DNA from: an uncultured Oscillospiraceae bacterium
GTDB lineage: Bacteria > Bacillota > Clostridia > Oscillospirales > Oscillospiraceae
Assembly: GCA_910578505.1 (NCBI GenBank)
Contig: CAJTPV010000001.1
Location: 62,001 to 126,000 of the forward strand
Reading direction: 5' to 3'
DNA: 64,000 bases
Shown here: piece after piece, positions 44,749-54,182 of the stretch
Position numbering within the stretch: position 1 is the first letter of the stretch
Layout: each line of letters opens with the position of its first letter
The notes under the pieces: model-generated
The model's database searches: none
The model's input: only the letters and a program-made list of their open reading frames with translations
Told to the model about the DNA's origin: nothing
Position numbers and translations under genes: made by a program

Positions 44749-45351
44749 ATGGAGCGTAGAGAATATAGTGCGGGAGCAGTGAAGCTGTCCTTCTGGTTTC
44801 CGGAATTTCGCAAGGTGGTTCAGCTTCTCGCCGCGGGGAATTCCTTTGAGGAAATCCGGCGGCAAAGTCAGGAGGAAAACATTTTCGGCGCTCCGACACC
44901 GAGACGGGCAGACCAAATTTGCCGGACTGTCCTTACGCGGGTGCAGGCCTTGGACAGCAGTTTTTATCCGGTGTTCCTCTCCGGGGATTTGTCCACGCAG
45001 AAACTGTTTGCCCTGGCGGCGGTGATGGCCTGCGACACCCTCTTTTTTGATTTTGTCTATGAGGTGATCCGGGAGAAGCTGATCATTGGCAGCAATGAGC
45101 TGGAACCGAAGGACGTGCGGGTCTTCTTCCGGGACAAACAGGCGCAGGATGACCGCCTTGCCCAATGGACGGATCAGACCTGCCAGCGGCTGGGTACCTG
45201 CTATCGGACGATGCTCTATGAGGCGGGACTGACCGACAAAGCCAAAGAAACCCGGAAAATATACAGACCGATTCTGGAGACGGAACTGCAGCAGTGGCTG
45301 GAATCGCATGACATGGGGCTGGTCGTCAAGGCCTGGACGGGGGTGAGATGA
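44749..45351 (+). CDS. brxA: BREX protein BrxA (DUF1819)
   Basis: A 200-aa protein with the DUF1819 start EYSAGAVKLSFWFPEFRKVV. In type 1 BREX, BrxA is a small DNA-binding helical protein needed for full phage defence in some systems. ATG 44749 is preferred because GGGAG is 6 bases upstream; an ATG 2 codons earlier would sit too close to it. It is first in the operon and overlaps brxB by 4 bases. Confidence 0.9.
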   Translation: MERREYSAGAVKLSFWFPEFRKVVQLLAAGNSFEEIRRQSQEENIFGAPTPRRADQICRTVLTRVQALDSSFYPVFLSGDLSTQKLFALAAVMACDTLFFDFVYEVIREKLIIGSNELEPKDVRVFFRDKQAQDDRLAQWTDQTCQRLGTCYRTMLYEAGLTDKAKETRKIYRPILETELQQWLESHDMGLVVKAWTGVR

Positions 45352-45929
45352 TGGCGGAATTGGCGCGGCGTTTGGACGAGATGGAGGCGGCAATCCGAAA
45401 GCCCTCCTTCCGCAGCAGCAGGGGCAGGGCCAATGAGGTCAACTACTGGATCTTCGACTATCCCCCCGACCGGGAGCTGGAGATCCGGGAACGGATCAGA
45501 TACATGGTGAGCAAGAACCAGAAAAGCTCCGATGGCTTTCAGCTGGTTGTTTTCGACCTCTATGATCTGATGATAGACCACCTTGAGAGCAAGAATTTCT
45601 TAAAGCAGTGCATGGCATTTGAGCAAAAACAGGGGATGGCCCGCATTGCAGCGGCGGTCAGTAAATCTATGAAAATCAGTGACAGCGACAGCTTGATTGT
45701 CCGGCATATCCGGGAGCATACGCCGGAGAACGCAGTGGTGTTTCTGACCGGCATCGGGAAGTGCTATCCGATTCTGCGCTCCCACAAGGTGCTCAACACG
45801 CTGCACCAGGGATTTGGACAGGCCCCTGTGGTCCTGTTTTTCCCCGGTGTCTATGACGAGCAGCAGCTGCTCCTGTTTGGGAAAATCAAAGACGACAACT
45901 ACTACCGGGCGTTCCGGCTGGTGAAATAA
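45348..45929 (+). CDS. brxB: BREX protein BrxB (DUF1788)
   Basis: A 193-aa protein of the DUF1788 family: NEVNYWIFDYPPDRELEIRE near the start, VFLTGIGKCYPILRSH and APVVLFFPGVYDEQQL in the second half. BrxB is essential for type 1 BREX restriction and is part of the complex with BrxC. ATGA overlap with brxA, and 12 bases to brxC. Confidence 0.9.
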   Translation: MMAELARRLDEMEAAIRKPSFRSSRGRANEVNYWIFDYPPDRELEIRERIRYMVSKNQKSSDGFQLVVFDLYDLMIDHLESKNFLKQCMAFEQKQGMARIAAAVSKSMKISDSDSLIVRHIREHTPENAVVFLTGIGKCYPILRSHKVLNTLHQGFGQAPVVLFFPGVYDEQQLLLFGKIKDDNYYRAFRLVK

Positions 45930-45941
45930 CGGAGGTGCGAG

Positions 45942-48900
45942 ATGCTGATTCGAGAGATGTTCCGTAAGGAAATTGACCGTGAGATGCAGGGCGTTATCAT
46001 AGCGGGGCAGGGCGAGAGCCGCAGCGTCTCCCAGGAGCTGGACGAGTATGTGGTCACCCGAGAGCTGCAGCGGCATTTCAGGGACTTTTTCACCGCTTAT
46101 AAAAAGGGCATTGCCGGAACTACCCCGAAAATGGGCGTATGGATTTCCGGCTTTTTTGGCAGCGGTAAATCCCACTTCCTGAAAATTATTTCGTATCTGC
46201 TGAAGAATGAACTGGTTGGCGGACGCCGGGCATTGGACTATTTTATCGAGGATCAGAAGATCACCGACCCCGCTGTTCTGGCGGACATACAGCTGGCGGC
46301 GAACACGCCTGTCGATGCCATCCTGTTCAATATCGACGCCAAGAGCGATTCCAACAGCAAGCAGGACAAGGACGCTATCGTCAATGTTTTCCTGCGGGTG
46401 TTCAATGAGATGCAGGGCTTCTGCGGCTCCCAGCCCGCTTTGGCCGATCTGGAGCGGAAGCTGTCCGATGCGGGCCGCTTGGACGCATTTAAGAGCGCTT
46501 TTGACGGGGCATACGGCAGCACATGGGAGGATTCCCGGCAGGATTTTGACTTCATCCAGGACACCGTTGTCGAGGTGCTGTCCGGCATGGGCTTTATGAG
46601 CGAGTCCGCCGCGCGCAACTGGTGTGAGAAGGCGGTGGAGCCCTATCAGATCAGCATCGAGGATTTCGCAAGACGGGTCAAAGCCTACATAGACCGCAGA
46701 GGCGGGAACCACCATGTGGTATTTCTGGTGGACGAGATTGGGCAGTACATCGGCGAGGACTCCAAGCTGATGCTGAACCTGCAGACTGTGACCGAGGAGC
46801 TGGGCAGGGCGTGCATGGGAAAGGCCTGGGTCATCGTGACCAGCCAGCAGGACATCGACTCCATCACCAGCGTGAAGGGCAACGACTTTTCCAAAATCCA
46901 GGGCCGCTTTGATACCCGCCTCTCCCTGTCCTCCGCCAACGTGGACGAGGTGATCAAGAGGAGAATTCTGGAGAAGAACGACACGGCGGCGCAGTCCCTG
47001 CGGCTGCTGTATGAGCAGAAGGAGACCGACATCCGCAACAAGATGCTTTTCACCGGCGACGCGGAGAAAAAGCTGTACGCCGATGGAAATGATTTCGCGG
47101 CGATCTACCCCTTTGTGGGCTACCAGTTCAACCTCCTGGCCAGTGTGCTGACCGCCGTGCGTACCCACAGCGCCTCTGGCAAGCACCTCTCCGAGGGCGA
47201 GCGCTCCATGCTGGCCATGTTCAAGGAGTCCGCCGAGCAGCTGAAAGAACGGGAGACCGGCGCCCTTGTTCCCTTCCACATGTTCTACGACGCCATGGAG
47301 AAATTTCTGGATCACTCCCACAGGGGGGTCATCATCCGGGCATATGACAACAGCCATATCAATCCGGACAAATTGGAGGAGGGCGTTTTTACCATCAACG
47401 TCCTGAAGGTTCTGTTCCTCATCAAATATGTGCTGGAGATCGAGGCCAACGTCGACAACATCACCAGCCTGATGATCGACCGCATGGACGCCGACCGGCT
47501 GACGCTGAAGGGGCAGGTGGAGGACGCGCTGAAAGTCCTGATGCGGGAAATGCTGGTTCAGAAGACCGGCAGCGTGTACGTCTTCCTGACCGATGAGGAG
47601 CAGGAAATCAACCGGGAGATCGAGCGGCAGGAGATCGACCCCAACATTGTGCTCCAGAAGGTTGCGGAGTTGATCTTTGACGATATCTTTCAGGAGAAAA
47701 AATACCGTTATCCCGCCTTTAACGGGCGGTATGCCTTTGCCTATAACCAGGCGGTGGACGACCAGCCGTATAAAGCGGTCCAGAACCACGATATTGGCCT
47801 GCGGGTCCTGACATCCCGCTATGACGGCGGGCTGGAGGACAGTACCCTGCGGATTCGATCCGGCCAGGAGAAGGAGGTCCTGGTGGTATTGCCGGATGAT
47901 ATGGCTTTCTGGAACGAGCTGCGGACCTATCTGAAAATCGAGAAATTTCTCCAGGGCCCCTCCGCCGCGCAGTACTCCAAATATGAGGATATCAAGGATG
48001 CCAAACGGAAGGAAATGCGCAAGCGCAGCGAGAACGCCAGGCTCTATCTGACCGAGGCCCTGAAAGACGCGGCCATCTATGTCAACGGCGACGCTGCCCG
48101 TATTTCCGCCAGGGATATAACCGCCCGCTTCAACGAGGCGCTGGGACGCCTGGTGCAGACGGTGTACCACAAGCTCTCCTATATCGACACGCCCATGGAT
48201 GAGTCCGGCGTCCGGAAGCTGATGCGCAGGGCGGGCGGTCAGCTTACCGCCGGCTCGACCGAGGCGGCGGCCAACCCCCACGCTCTGGAGGATGTGCTGT
48301 CCTATATCGCCGGGAATTCCCGTGTCCACATGAAAACCTCCATGAAGACGGTCAAGGACCGCTTTATGAAAGCCCCCTACGGCTTTGTGGACGACGACAT
48401 CCACTGGCTCATTGCCTGCCTGTTCCGGCGGGGGGATCTGGACTTTACCGTCAACGGAACCGCTGTCACCCGGACGAACGCCTCCGACGAGGAGATCGTC
48501 AATTACATCATAAAGAAAGCCTTTGCGGAAAAGCTGCTCATGGAGGAGCACACCCGTGTGCCGGAAAAGGACAAAAAGGCGGTGCGGGAGGTCATGAAGG
48601 AGCTGTTCCATGTCAGCAGCGTCACGGAGGACGAGGACACCCAGATGCAGGACTTCCAGCGGTACAGCCGGAATCTGCTGCGGGAATTTGAGGAGTTGGA
48701 GCGGAACTATCGGGACTGCCCCTACCCCGGCAAAAAGGTGATGGAGAGCGGGAAGCAGCTGCTGCGGGCAGTGGAGCCGATGCAGCGGCCCCTGGAGTTT
48801 TTCCAGACAGTCTCCCGGCGGCGGGATGATTTCCTGGATCTGGCGGAGGATTATGAGCAGGTACACGCCTTTTTCCAAGGGGAGCAGCGGGAGATTTTCC

Positions 48901-49574
48901 AGCGGGCGGTGGATATGCTGGCCATCTACGACGACAGCAAGACCTACATTGTGGACGCCGGTTTGGAGGAAACCGTGGCGCAGATGCGCTCCATTCTCCG
49001 GAAGGAAAAGCCCTATGGCGATATCCACAAGCTGCCGGAATTGCGGAAGAAATACACGGCGGCCTATATGAAGATATTAAAGGCTGAATCCGCCCCGGTG
49101 CTGGACGGCATCGACCAGGCCAAAGCCCGCGTTTTAGAGCTGCTGGACAGCAAGGATTATGCCGGGGAGAAAAAAGAGCGGTATCTGAGCCAGTTTGCCG
49201 AACTGCGTGCCGGCGCGGAGCACTGCAACAATGTGTCCACCCTGCGCAGCTATAAGGACAAGGCCGAGGCGCTGAAAATCCGGCTGCTCAACGAGATGGA
49301 TGCTCTGGACGCCCAGCTTGCTCGGAAGAAGGCAGAGGAGGAAGCGAAACGGCGGGAGGGGGCTGCCCAGGCTCTGGGTGTGACCGTGACGGAGGAGCAG
49401 AAGCCTGTGGTGTACAAGGCCCCCAAAACCCGGAACGTCACCATCAGGAGCATGGCCCGTACGTCCTCCTGGCGGCTGGAGACGCGGTCGGACATCGACA
49501 AGGTACTGTCCGACCTCCGCAAAGCCCTGGAGGCGGAGCTTGCGGAAAATGATATTGTGAATGTGGAGTTTTAA
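45942..49574 (+). CDS. brxC: BREX ATPase BrxC (PglY-like, DUF499)
   Basis: A 1210-aa AAA+-type ATPase. Walker A is SGFFGSGKSHFLKII (about residue 67) and Walker B is HHVVFLVDEIGQYIG (about 260). A long helical C-terminal region (about 880-1210, many Lys/Glu) follows. BrxC is the large motor of BREX complexes and is required for both host methylation and phage exclusion. GGAGG precedes the ATG. The full length matches the family. It is separated from pglX by 2 bases. Confidence 0.93.
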   Translation: MLIREMFRKEIDREMQGVIIAGQGESRSVSQELDEYVVTRELQRHFRDFFTAYKKGIAGTTPKMGVWISGFFGSGKSHFLKIISYLLKNELVGGRRALDYFIEDQKITDPAVLADIQLAANTPVDAILFNIDAKSDSNSKQDKDAIVNVFLRVFNEMQGFCGSQPALADLERKLSDAGRLDAFKSAFDGAYGSTWEDSRQDFDFIQDTVVEVLSGMGFMSESAARNWCEKAVEPYQISIEDFARRVKAYIDRRGGNHHVVFLVDEIGQYIGEDSKLMLNLQTVTEELGRACMGKAWVIVTSQQDIDSITSVKGNDFSKIQGRFDTRLSLSSANVDEVIKRRILEKNDTAAQSLRLLYEQKETDIRNKMLFTGDAEKKLYADGNDFAAIYPFVGYQFNLLASVLTAVRTHSASGKHLSEGERSMLAMFKESAEQLKERETGALVPFHMFYDAMEKFLDHSHRGVIIRAYDNSHINPDKLEEGVFTINVLKVLFLIKYVLEIEANVDNITSLMIDRMDADRLTLKGQVEDALKVLMREMLVQKTGSVYVFLTDEEQEINREIERQEIDPNIVLQKVAELIFDDIFQEKKYRYPAFNGRYAFAYNQAVDDQPYKAVQNHDIGLRVLTSRYDGGLEDSTLRIRSGQEKEVLVVLPDDMAFWNELRTYLKIEKFLQGPSAAQYSKYEDIKDAKRKEMRKRSENARLYLTEALKDAAIYVNGDAARISARDITARFNEALGRLVQTVYHKLSYIDTPMDESGVRKLMRRAGGQLTAGSTEAAANPHALEDVLSYIAGNSRVHMKTSMKTVKDRFMKAPYGFVDDDIHWLIACLFRRGDLDFTVNGTAVTRTNASDEEIVNYIIKKAFAEKLLMEEHTRVPEKDKKAVREVMKELFHVSSVTEDEDTQMQDFQRYSRNLLREFEELERNYRDCPYPGKKVMESGKQLLRAVEPMQRPLEFFQTVSRRRDDFLDLAEDYEQVHAFFQGEQREIFQRAVDMLAIYDDSKTYIVDAGLEETVAQMRSILRKEKPYGDIHKLPELRKKYTAAYMKILKAESAPVLDGIDQAKARVLELLDSKDYAGEKKERYLSQFAELRAGAEHCNNVSTLRSYKDKAEALKIRLLNEMDALDAQLARKKAEEEAKRREGAAQALGVTVTEEQKPVVYKAPKTRNVTIRSMARTSSWRLETRSDIDKVLSDLRKALEAELAENDIVNVEF

Positions 49575-49576
49575 CT

Positions 49577-52138
49577 ATGAATAAAACCGCCATCAAAAAT
49601 TTTGCCATCTGGGCCAGGAACAAGCTCATTGCCGACGTGCGCTACCGGGCGGGACTGGTGGGGATTACGGAGCAGGGCATCCAGACCGCCCTGCCCCAGT
49701 CCGATGCCACCACCGAATTCTACGACATCGGCACCGCCACCCCCTATGCCATCAGCGGCCAAACGGTGGTTCGACAGCGGCGGAACCTGGCCGAGGCCAT
49801 CCGCCGCCGGGCGGAGGACGCCGATTATTCCAGCGCCTACCGGTACATTATGGAGGAGGTGGCCTACACGTGGTTCAACCGCCTTATTGCCGTGCGGTTC
49901 ATGGAGGTCAACGACTACCTGCCCGGACGGGTGCGGGCGCTGTCCTCCGAGAGCGGGAAAATTGAGCCGGACCTGGTCACGACCCCCTTTGACGCTGAGC
50001 TGAATTTTACAGCGGAGGAGGAGCGGACTGTCCTTCAGCTGAAGCAGGACAATAAGCTGGACGAGCTGTTCCGGCTGCTGTTCATCAAGCAGTGCAACGC
50101 CCTCCACGATATCCTCCCCGCCCTGTTCGAGCGGAGGTCGGACTATACCGAGCTGCTGCTGAACCTCTCCGTGGTGGATCAGGACGGCGTGGTGTGGCGG
50201 CTGACCCACGACATCCCGGAGGAGGATTTCAACGTGGAGCAGGGGGGGCAGGTGGAGATCATCGGCTGGCTGTACCAGTACTACAACACCGAGCCAAAGG
50301 CCCAGGTGTTTGCCCGGCCGTCGGGGCAGAAGATCAGGAAAGAGGATATTCCGGCGGCGACACAGCTGTTTACGCCGGACTGGATTGTGCGGTACATGGT
50401 GGAGAACTCCCTGGGGCGGCTGTGGCTGGAGGGGCACCCCGGCGAGGGACTGCGGGCAAATTGGAAATACTATCTGGATGAGGCGGAGCAGGAGCCGGAA
50501 GTACAGGCGCATTTGGAGGAAATCCGGGCGGAGCGGCGGACGCTGAATCCGGAGGATATCAAGGTGATTGACCCCTGCATGGGCAGCGGGCATATTCTGG
50601 TATACGCTTTTGATGTGCTGATGCAGATTTATGAGAGCCAGGGCTATTCTCCGCGGGACGCGGCGCAGAGTATTGTGCGGTGCAACCTCTATGGGCTGGA
50701 CATCGACAAACGGGCCGCGCAGCTGGCCTATTTCGCCGTGATGATGAAGGCCCGGCAGTATGACCGGAGGTTCTTGACTCGCAATCTTCAGCCGATGGTT
50801 TACAGCACCACCGGGGATGAGGACGGCGAGAATTTTGGCTCTTTGCTTATGGTGGACGAGCCGGGGGAAGTGCCGGAGGAACCGCAGTCGGTGTATGATC
50901 TGCCGGACTATGAGCGGCGGCTGAATGTGTGGAACTATCGGTATCTGCTGGCGCAGAGGTATCATGTGGTGTGTACTAATCCGCCGTATATGGCGGTGAG
51001 CAATGCCAGCGGGAAAGTGCAGGAATATGTCAAGAAGAATTTCCCGGACAGCAAAGCGGATTTGTTTGCTGTGTTTATTGAGCGGTGCGGGCAGATGGCG
51101 ACCGAATATCAGGCTATGATTACCCAGCAGTCTTGGATGTTTCTGTCTAGTTTTGAAAAACTGCGGGCAAAATTGCAGGCGGTGGATACCGTCAATATGG
51201 CCCATCTGGGGGCAAGAGCCTTTGAGGAAATCGGCGGCGAGGTGGTGCAGACTACCAGTTTTGTTATGCGGAAAAGCCGCGTCGTGGGGTTTAAAGGCAC
51301 CTATTGCCGTTTGATTGAGCCGAATACCCAGCAGGGGAAAGAGGAGATGTTTCTTGCTGGGGAAAACCGCTATGCCGCCCAGCAGGACAACTTCTCTAAA
51401 ATCCCTGGTGCACCGGTGGCGTATTGGGCAAGTCTTTGTGAATTAAATATTTTTGGGTCATACCCTCGGCTAATCAATGTGTTTGAGACACGAAATGGTA
51501 TGTCAACAACGAATAATGATTTGTTTTTGAAATTATGGTTTGAAGTTATTTTTAACAAGATTGGTATTTCAGATTATGATGCTAAAAGCGCTGCCAAAAG
51601 CGGGAAAAAGTGGTTCCCTTATAATAAGGGAGGAGAGTTTCGCCGCTGGTATGGAAACCGATTCTATGTGGTGAATTGGGAAAACGATGGTCAAGAATTG
51701 AAACGATATGTTTCTGTAAGATATGGAAGCTATAGCAAAGAAATCAGAAGCGAAAATAGATACTTTTTTGAATCAGTTACTTGGAGTGGAGTTGGAGCAA
51801 ACAAATCAGGATTCCGGTATTCTCCTAAAGGCGTTATATTTGATTCTGGTGCGAATGGGTTATTTACATTATCCAAGGAAGAATTGTATTATATTCTTGG
51901 GCTATTGAATACAAAACTGGTTGACAATCTATTGCAACTTATCAATCCAACTATCAACACAGGCTCTGGGACAATTGGAAATTTCCCCGTAGCTTTTGAT
52001 AGGATTTTTCTTGATTGTGTAGTAAAAAAAGTAGTTGAATGTATTGAATTATCCAAAACAGACTGGGACTCCTTCGAGACCTCCTGGGACTTCAAGCGGC
52101 ACCCGCTGGTGCCGCCCCGTTCAACGGCTGACGAATAG
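49577..52138 (+). CDS. pglX: BREX adenine methyltransferase PglX, N-terminal part (split gene)
   Basis: An 853-aa protein with the methyltransferase core: motif I DPCMGSGHILVYAFD (about residue 333) and catalytic motif IV NPPYMAVS (about 470). PglX methylates the BREX site on host DNA. Full family members reach about 1200 aa. This one stops at WDSFETSWDFKRHPLV plus eight residues, exactly where the conserved protein continues into ISEKYAAW..., which is found 1.1 kb downstream as a separate gene. The putative target-recognition stretch (about 51400-52080) is clearly AT-rich against the GC-rich rest, indicating exchange. A strong terminator follows the stop. Confidence 0.9.
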   Translation: MNKTAIKNFAIWARNKLIADVRYRAGLVGITEQGIQTALPQSDATTEFYDIGTATPYAISGQTVVRQRRNLAEAIRRRAEDADYSSAYRYIMEEVAYTWFNRLIAVRFMEVNDYLPGRVRALSSESGKIEPDLVTTPFDAELNFTAEEERTVLQLKQDNKLDELFRLLFIKQCNALHDILPALFERRSDYTELLLNLSVVDQDGVVWRLTHDIPEEDFNVEQGGQVEIIGWLYQYYNTEPKAQVFARPSGQKIRKEDIPAATQLFTPDWIVRYMVENSLGRLWLEGHPGEGLRANWKYYLDEAEQEPEVQAHLEEIRAERRTLNPEDIKVIDPCMGSGHILVYAFDVLMQIYESQGYSPRDAAQSIVRCNLYGLDIDKRAAQLAYFAVMMKARQYDRRFLTRNLQPMVYSTTGDEDGENFGSLLMVDEPGEVPEEPQSVYDLPDYERRLNVWNYRYLLAQRYHVVCTNPPYMAVSNASGKVQEYVKKNFPDSKADLFAVFIERCGQMATEYQAMITQQSWMFLSSFEKLRAKLQAVDTVNMAHLGARAFEEIGGEVVQTTSFVMRKSRVVGFKGTYCRLIEPNTQQGKEEMFLAGENRYAAQQDNFSKIPGAPVAYWASLCELNIFGSYPRLINVFETRNGMSTTNNDLFLKLWFEVIFNKIGISDYDAKSAAKSGKKWFPYNKGGEFRRWYGNRFYVVNWENDGQELKRYVSVRYGSYSKEIRSENRYFFESVTWSGVGANKSGFRYSPKGVIFDSGANGLFTLSKEELYYILGLLNTKLVDNLLQLINPTINTGSGTIGNFPVAFDRIFLDCVVKKVVECIELSKTDWDSFETSWDFKRHPLVPPRSTADE

Positions 52139-52141
52139 CGG

Positions 52142-52180
52142 AACAAAACCGGTCCATGTATTGGGCCGGTTTTGTTCTTG
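52142..52180 (+). terminator. Strong terminator after the pglX N-terminal part
   Basis: Stem AACAAAACCGGTCC / GGGCCGGTTTTGTT with an 8-base loop (from 52142), then TCTTG. Its presence in what should be the middle of pglX suggests that it arrived with the inserted module. Confidence 0.8.
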
Positions 52181-52206
52181 CGGATTGCACTGCTATTTGT
52201 TATAAT
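52178..52206 (+). promoter_or_regulatory. Sigma-A-type promoter for the DUF3800 gene
   Basis: TTGCGG (52178-52183), a 17-base spacer, TATAAT (52201-52206), 36 bases before the GTG start. Confidence 0.55.
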
Positions 52207-52242
52207 AGATGATAATATGTCTAATGATGGGGAGGCGAACAA

Positions 52243-53049
52243 GTGGAATATATTATCTACTGTGATGAGTCCAGCGACAAAGGCCCAGAGTACAGTGATT
52301 TTTTCGGGGGATGCGCTGTGACAGGCAACGATTACGACAATGTCGTCAAGGCGCTGAACGACAGAAAAGCAGAGCTAAATCTTTGCGGGGAAATCAAATG
52401 GGTCAAGGTCACGGAACAATATCTTGACCGTTATATCCAAATGATGGATCTGTTTTTTGATTTTATCCGGGATGGGAAGATCAGGATGCGTGTCATGTTT
52501 CGAAGCAACGAGGATATCCCATCAGACCCGAAGGTTGCTCGGGACAAGGATACCAAATATTATAAACTGTATTATCAGTTCTTGAAACATGCCTTTGGCC
52601 TGATGGATATACCCCTTGAAGCGGGAAATGTCTTTTTGCGGGTCTATCTGGATCAGCTCCCCAAAAGTGAAGAGGCAAACGAACCGTTCAAGGAGTATGT
52701 GCGGAAAATGCCGGATATTCAGGATGCGCACAAAGTCAAGGGGCGTCTCCACATTCGTGAGGGCAGTGTAACGGAGGTTTGTTCCCATGACCATGTGCTT
52801 CTGCAGTGCGCCGACATTGTCCTGGGGTCTATGTATTTCCGGTTGAACCATTTACACGAAGCAATCCCACCAGGCAAGAAACGACGCGGCAAAAGAACGG
52901 TTGCGAAAGAGAAGCTGTACAAGCATATATATCACAGAATCGAGGAAATACTCCCCCAATTTAATATTGGAGTGTCTACTGGTGACAGAGGCTATGACAA
53001 ACCGGCCTGGAGCATACCTTATAGCCACTGGAAGTTTAAACCAAAATAA
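52243..53049 (+). CDS. DUF3800 family protein inserted within pglX
   Basis: A 268-aa protein starting at a GTG (GGGGAGG 10 bases upstream). The DUF3800 signature is EYIIYCDESSDKG at the N-terminus with conserved acidic residues, and LQCADIVLGSMYF in the C-terminal half (the conserved Asp). These hint at an RNase H-like metal-dependent fold, so a nuclease is possible but unproven. DUF3800 genes often lie in defence and mobile regions. GC is lower than in the flanking pglX parts. It has its own promoter and a terminator on both sides, so it is an independent unit. Confidence 0.8.
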   Translation: MEYIIYCDESSDKGPEYSDFFGGCAVTGNDYDNVVKALNDRKAELNLCGEIKWVKVTEQYLDRYIQMMDLFFDFIRDGKIRMRVMFRSNEDIPSDPKVARDKDTKYYKLYYQFLKHAFGLMDIPLEAGNVFLRVYLDQLPKSEEANEPFKEYVRKMPDIQDAHKVKGRLHIREGSVTEVCSHDHVLLQCADIVLGSMYFRLNHLHEAIPPGKKRRGKRTVAKEKLYKHIYHRIEEILPQFNIGVSTGDRGYDKPAWSIPYSHWKFKPK

Positions 53050-53106
53050 GATGAAGCACCCCACCTTCTCTACATAGTACCCCACGTAGGAACGCAAGGC
53101 TTCGAG

Positions 53107-53131
53107 AAAGGCAGGATACTTCCTGCTTTAT
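53107..53131 (+). terminator. Terminator after the DUF3800 gene
   Basis: Hairpin GCAGGA (53111-53116) TACT TCCTGC (53121-53126), flanked by AAAG and TTTATT. Confidence 0.6.
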
Positions 53132-53225
53132 TATAGCGCTGTTAGCAGTGAATGTCAACAAAAATTTTCGCTTGTGTTTAGAGGTTTAGAGGGGCAATAT
53201 TGATGCCCAAATGGATGGAGGAATC

Positions 53226-54146
53226 ATGGATATGGGAAGACTGATTTCCGAGAAATATGCTGCTTGGCAAACCGAGTGTGAACAACGCTTCAATCAGCTC
53301 AAAGCCAACGAAGAAGAACTCAATCGCATTTTCATCGACATTTACGGCCTCCAGGACGAGCTGACGGCGGAGGTGGAGGACAGGGACGTAACCGTCCGCC
53401 GGGCCGACCTGGGCCGTGAAATCCGCTCCCTGCTTTCCTATGCCGTGGGCTGCATGTTCGGGCGGTACTCCCTGGATGTGGAAGGCCTGGTCTACGCCGG
53501 AGGTCAGTGGGACGCCGGGAAGTATTCCAGCTTCCAGCCCGACGCCGACAACATCCTCCCCCTCACCGACGAGGCGTATCTGGAGGACGACATCATCACC
53601 CGTCTGTGCCAGTGGCTGCGGGTGGTCTACGGCCCGGACACGCTGGAGGAGAATCTGGACTTTATCGCCAAGGCCCTGGGGAACAAGGGAGCGACCTCCC
53701 GCGAGATCATCCGGAACTATTTCCTGAAGGACTTTTTCTCCAACCACTGCAAGATCTATCAGAAGCGCCCCATCTATTGGCTGTTCGACAGCGGCAAACA
53801 GAACGGCTTCAAGGCCCTGATCTACCTCCACCGTTACACGCCGGACACCATCGGCAAACTGCGGGTGGACTATCTGCACCGGCTTCAGCAGGTGTACGCC
53901 CGCGAGATCGAGCGGATGCAGGACATGATCGACAACAGCAAAAACCAGCGTGAGGTGGCCGCCTCCAGCAAGCGGAAGGAGAAGCTGCAAAAGCAGCTGA
54001 AGGAGTGCCGGGAGTATGACGAGAAGATCGCCCACCTGGCTCTGGCGCGGATTGAGCTGGATCTGGACGACGGGGTGAAGGTGAACTATGAGAAGGTGCA
54101 GACAGCGGCGGATGGGAAGAAGTATCCGGTGCTGGGGAAGATTTGA
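53226..54146 (+). CDS. pglX: BREX PglX, C-terminal part as a separate gene
   Basis: A 306-aa protein that is the C-terminal domain of type 1 PglX: ISEKYAAWQTECEQRF, EEELNRIFIDIYGLQDEL, SYAVGCMFGRYSLD, RPIYWLFDSGKQNG, then a coiled coil (about 220-275) and IELDLDDGVKVNYEK near the end. No methyltransferase motif is present. ATG 53226 is preceded by GGAGG (6 bases), so it can be translated alone; an ATG 5 codons earlier is possible. Together with the 853-aa part it covers the whole PglX without visible loss. Confidence 0.88.
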   Translation: MDMGRLISEKYAAWQTECEQRFNQLKANEEELNRIFIDIYGLQDELTAEVEDRDVTVRRADLGREIRSLLSYAVGCMFGRYSLDVEGLVYAGGQWDAGKYSSFQPDADNILPLTDEAYLEDDIITRLCQWLRVVYGPDTLEENLDFIAKALGNKGATSREIIRNYFLKDFFSNHCKIYQKRPIYWLFDSGKQNGFKALIYLHRYTPDTIGKLRVDYLHRLQQVYAREIERMQDMIDNSKNQREVAASSKRKEKLQKQLKECREYDEKIAHLALARIELDLDDGVKVNYEKVQTAADGKKYPVLGKI

Positions 54147-54182
54147 GACGAGAAAGGAAATGACAGAGGACTATGTAAGTAT

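Noticed and set aside
45600-49028. Open frame of 1142 codons on the minus strand opposite brxC
   Set aside because: It mirrors the brxC codons (leucine/valine/histidine-rich with no motifs) and has no ribosome site; brxC has clear Walker motifs.
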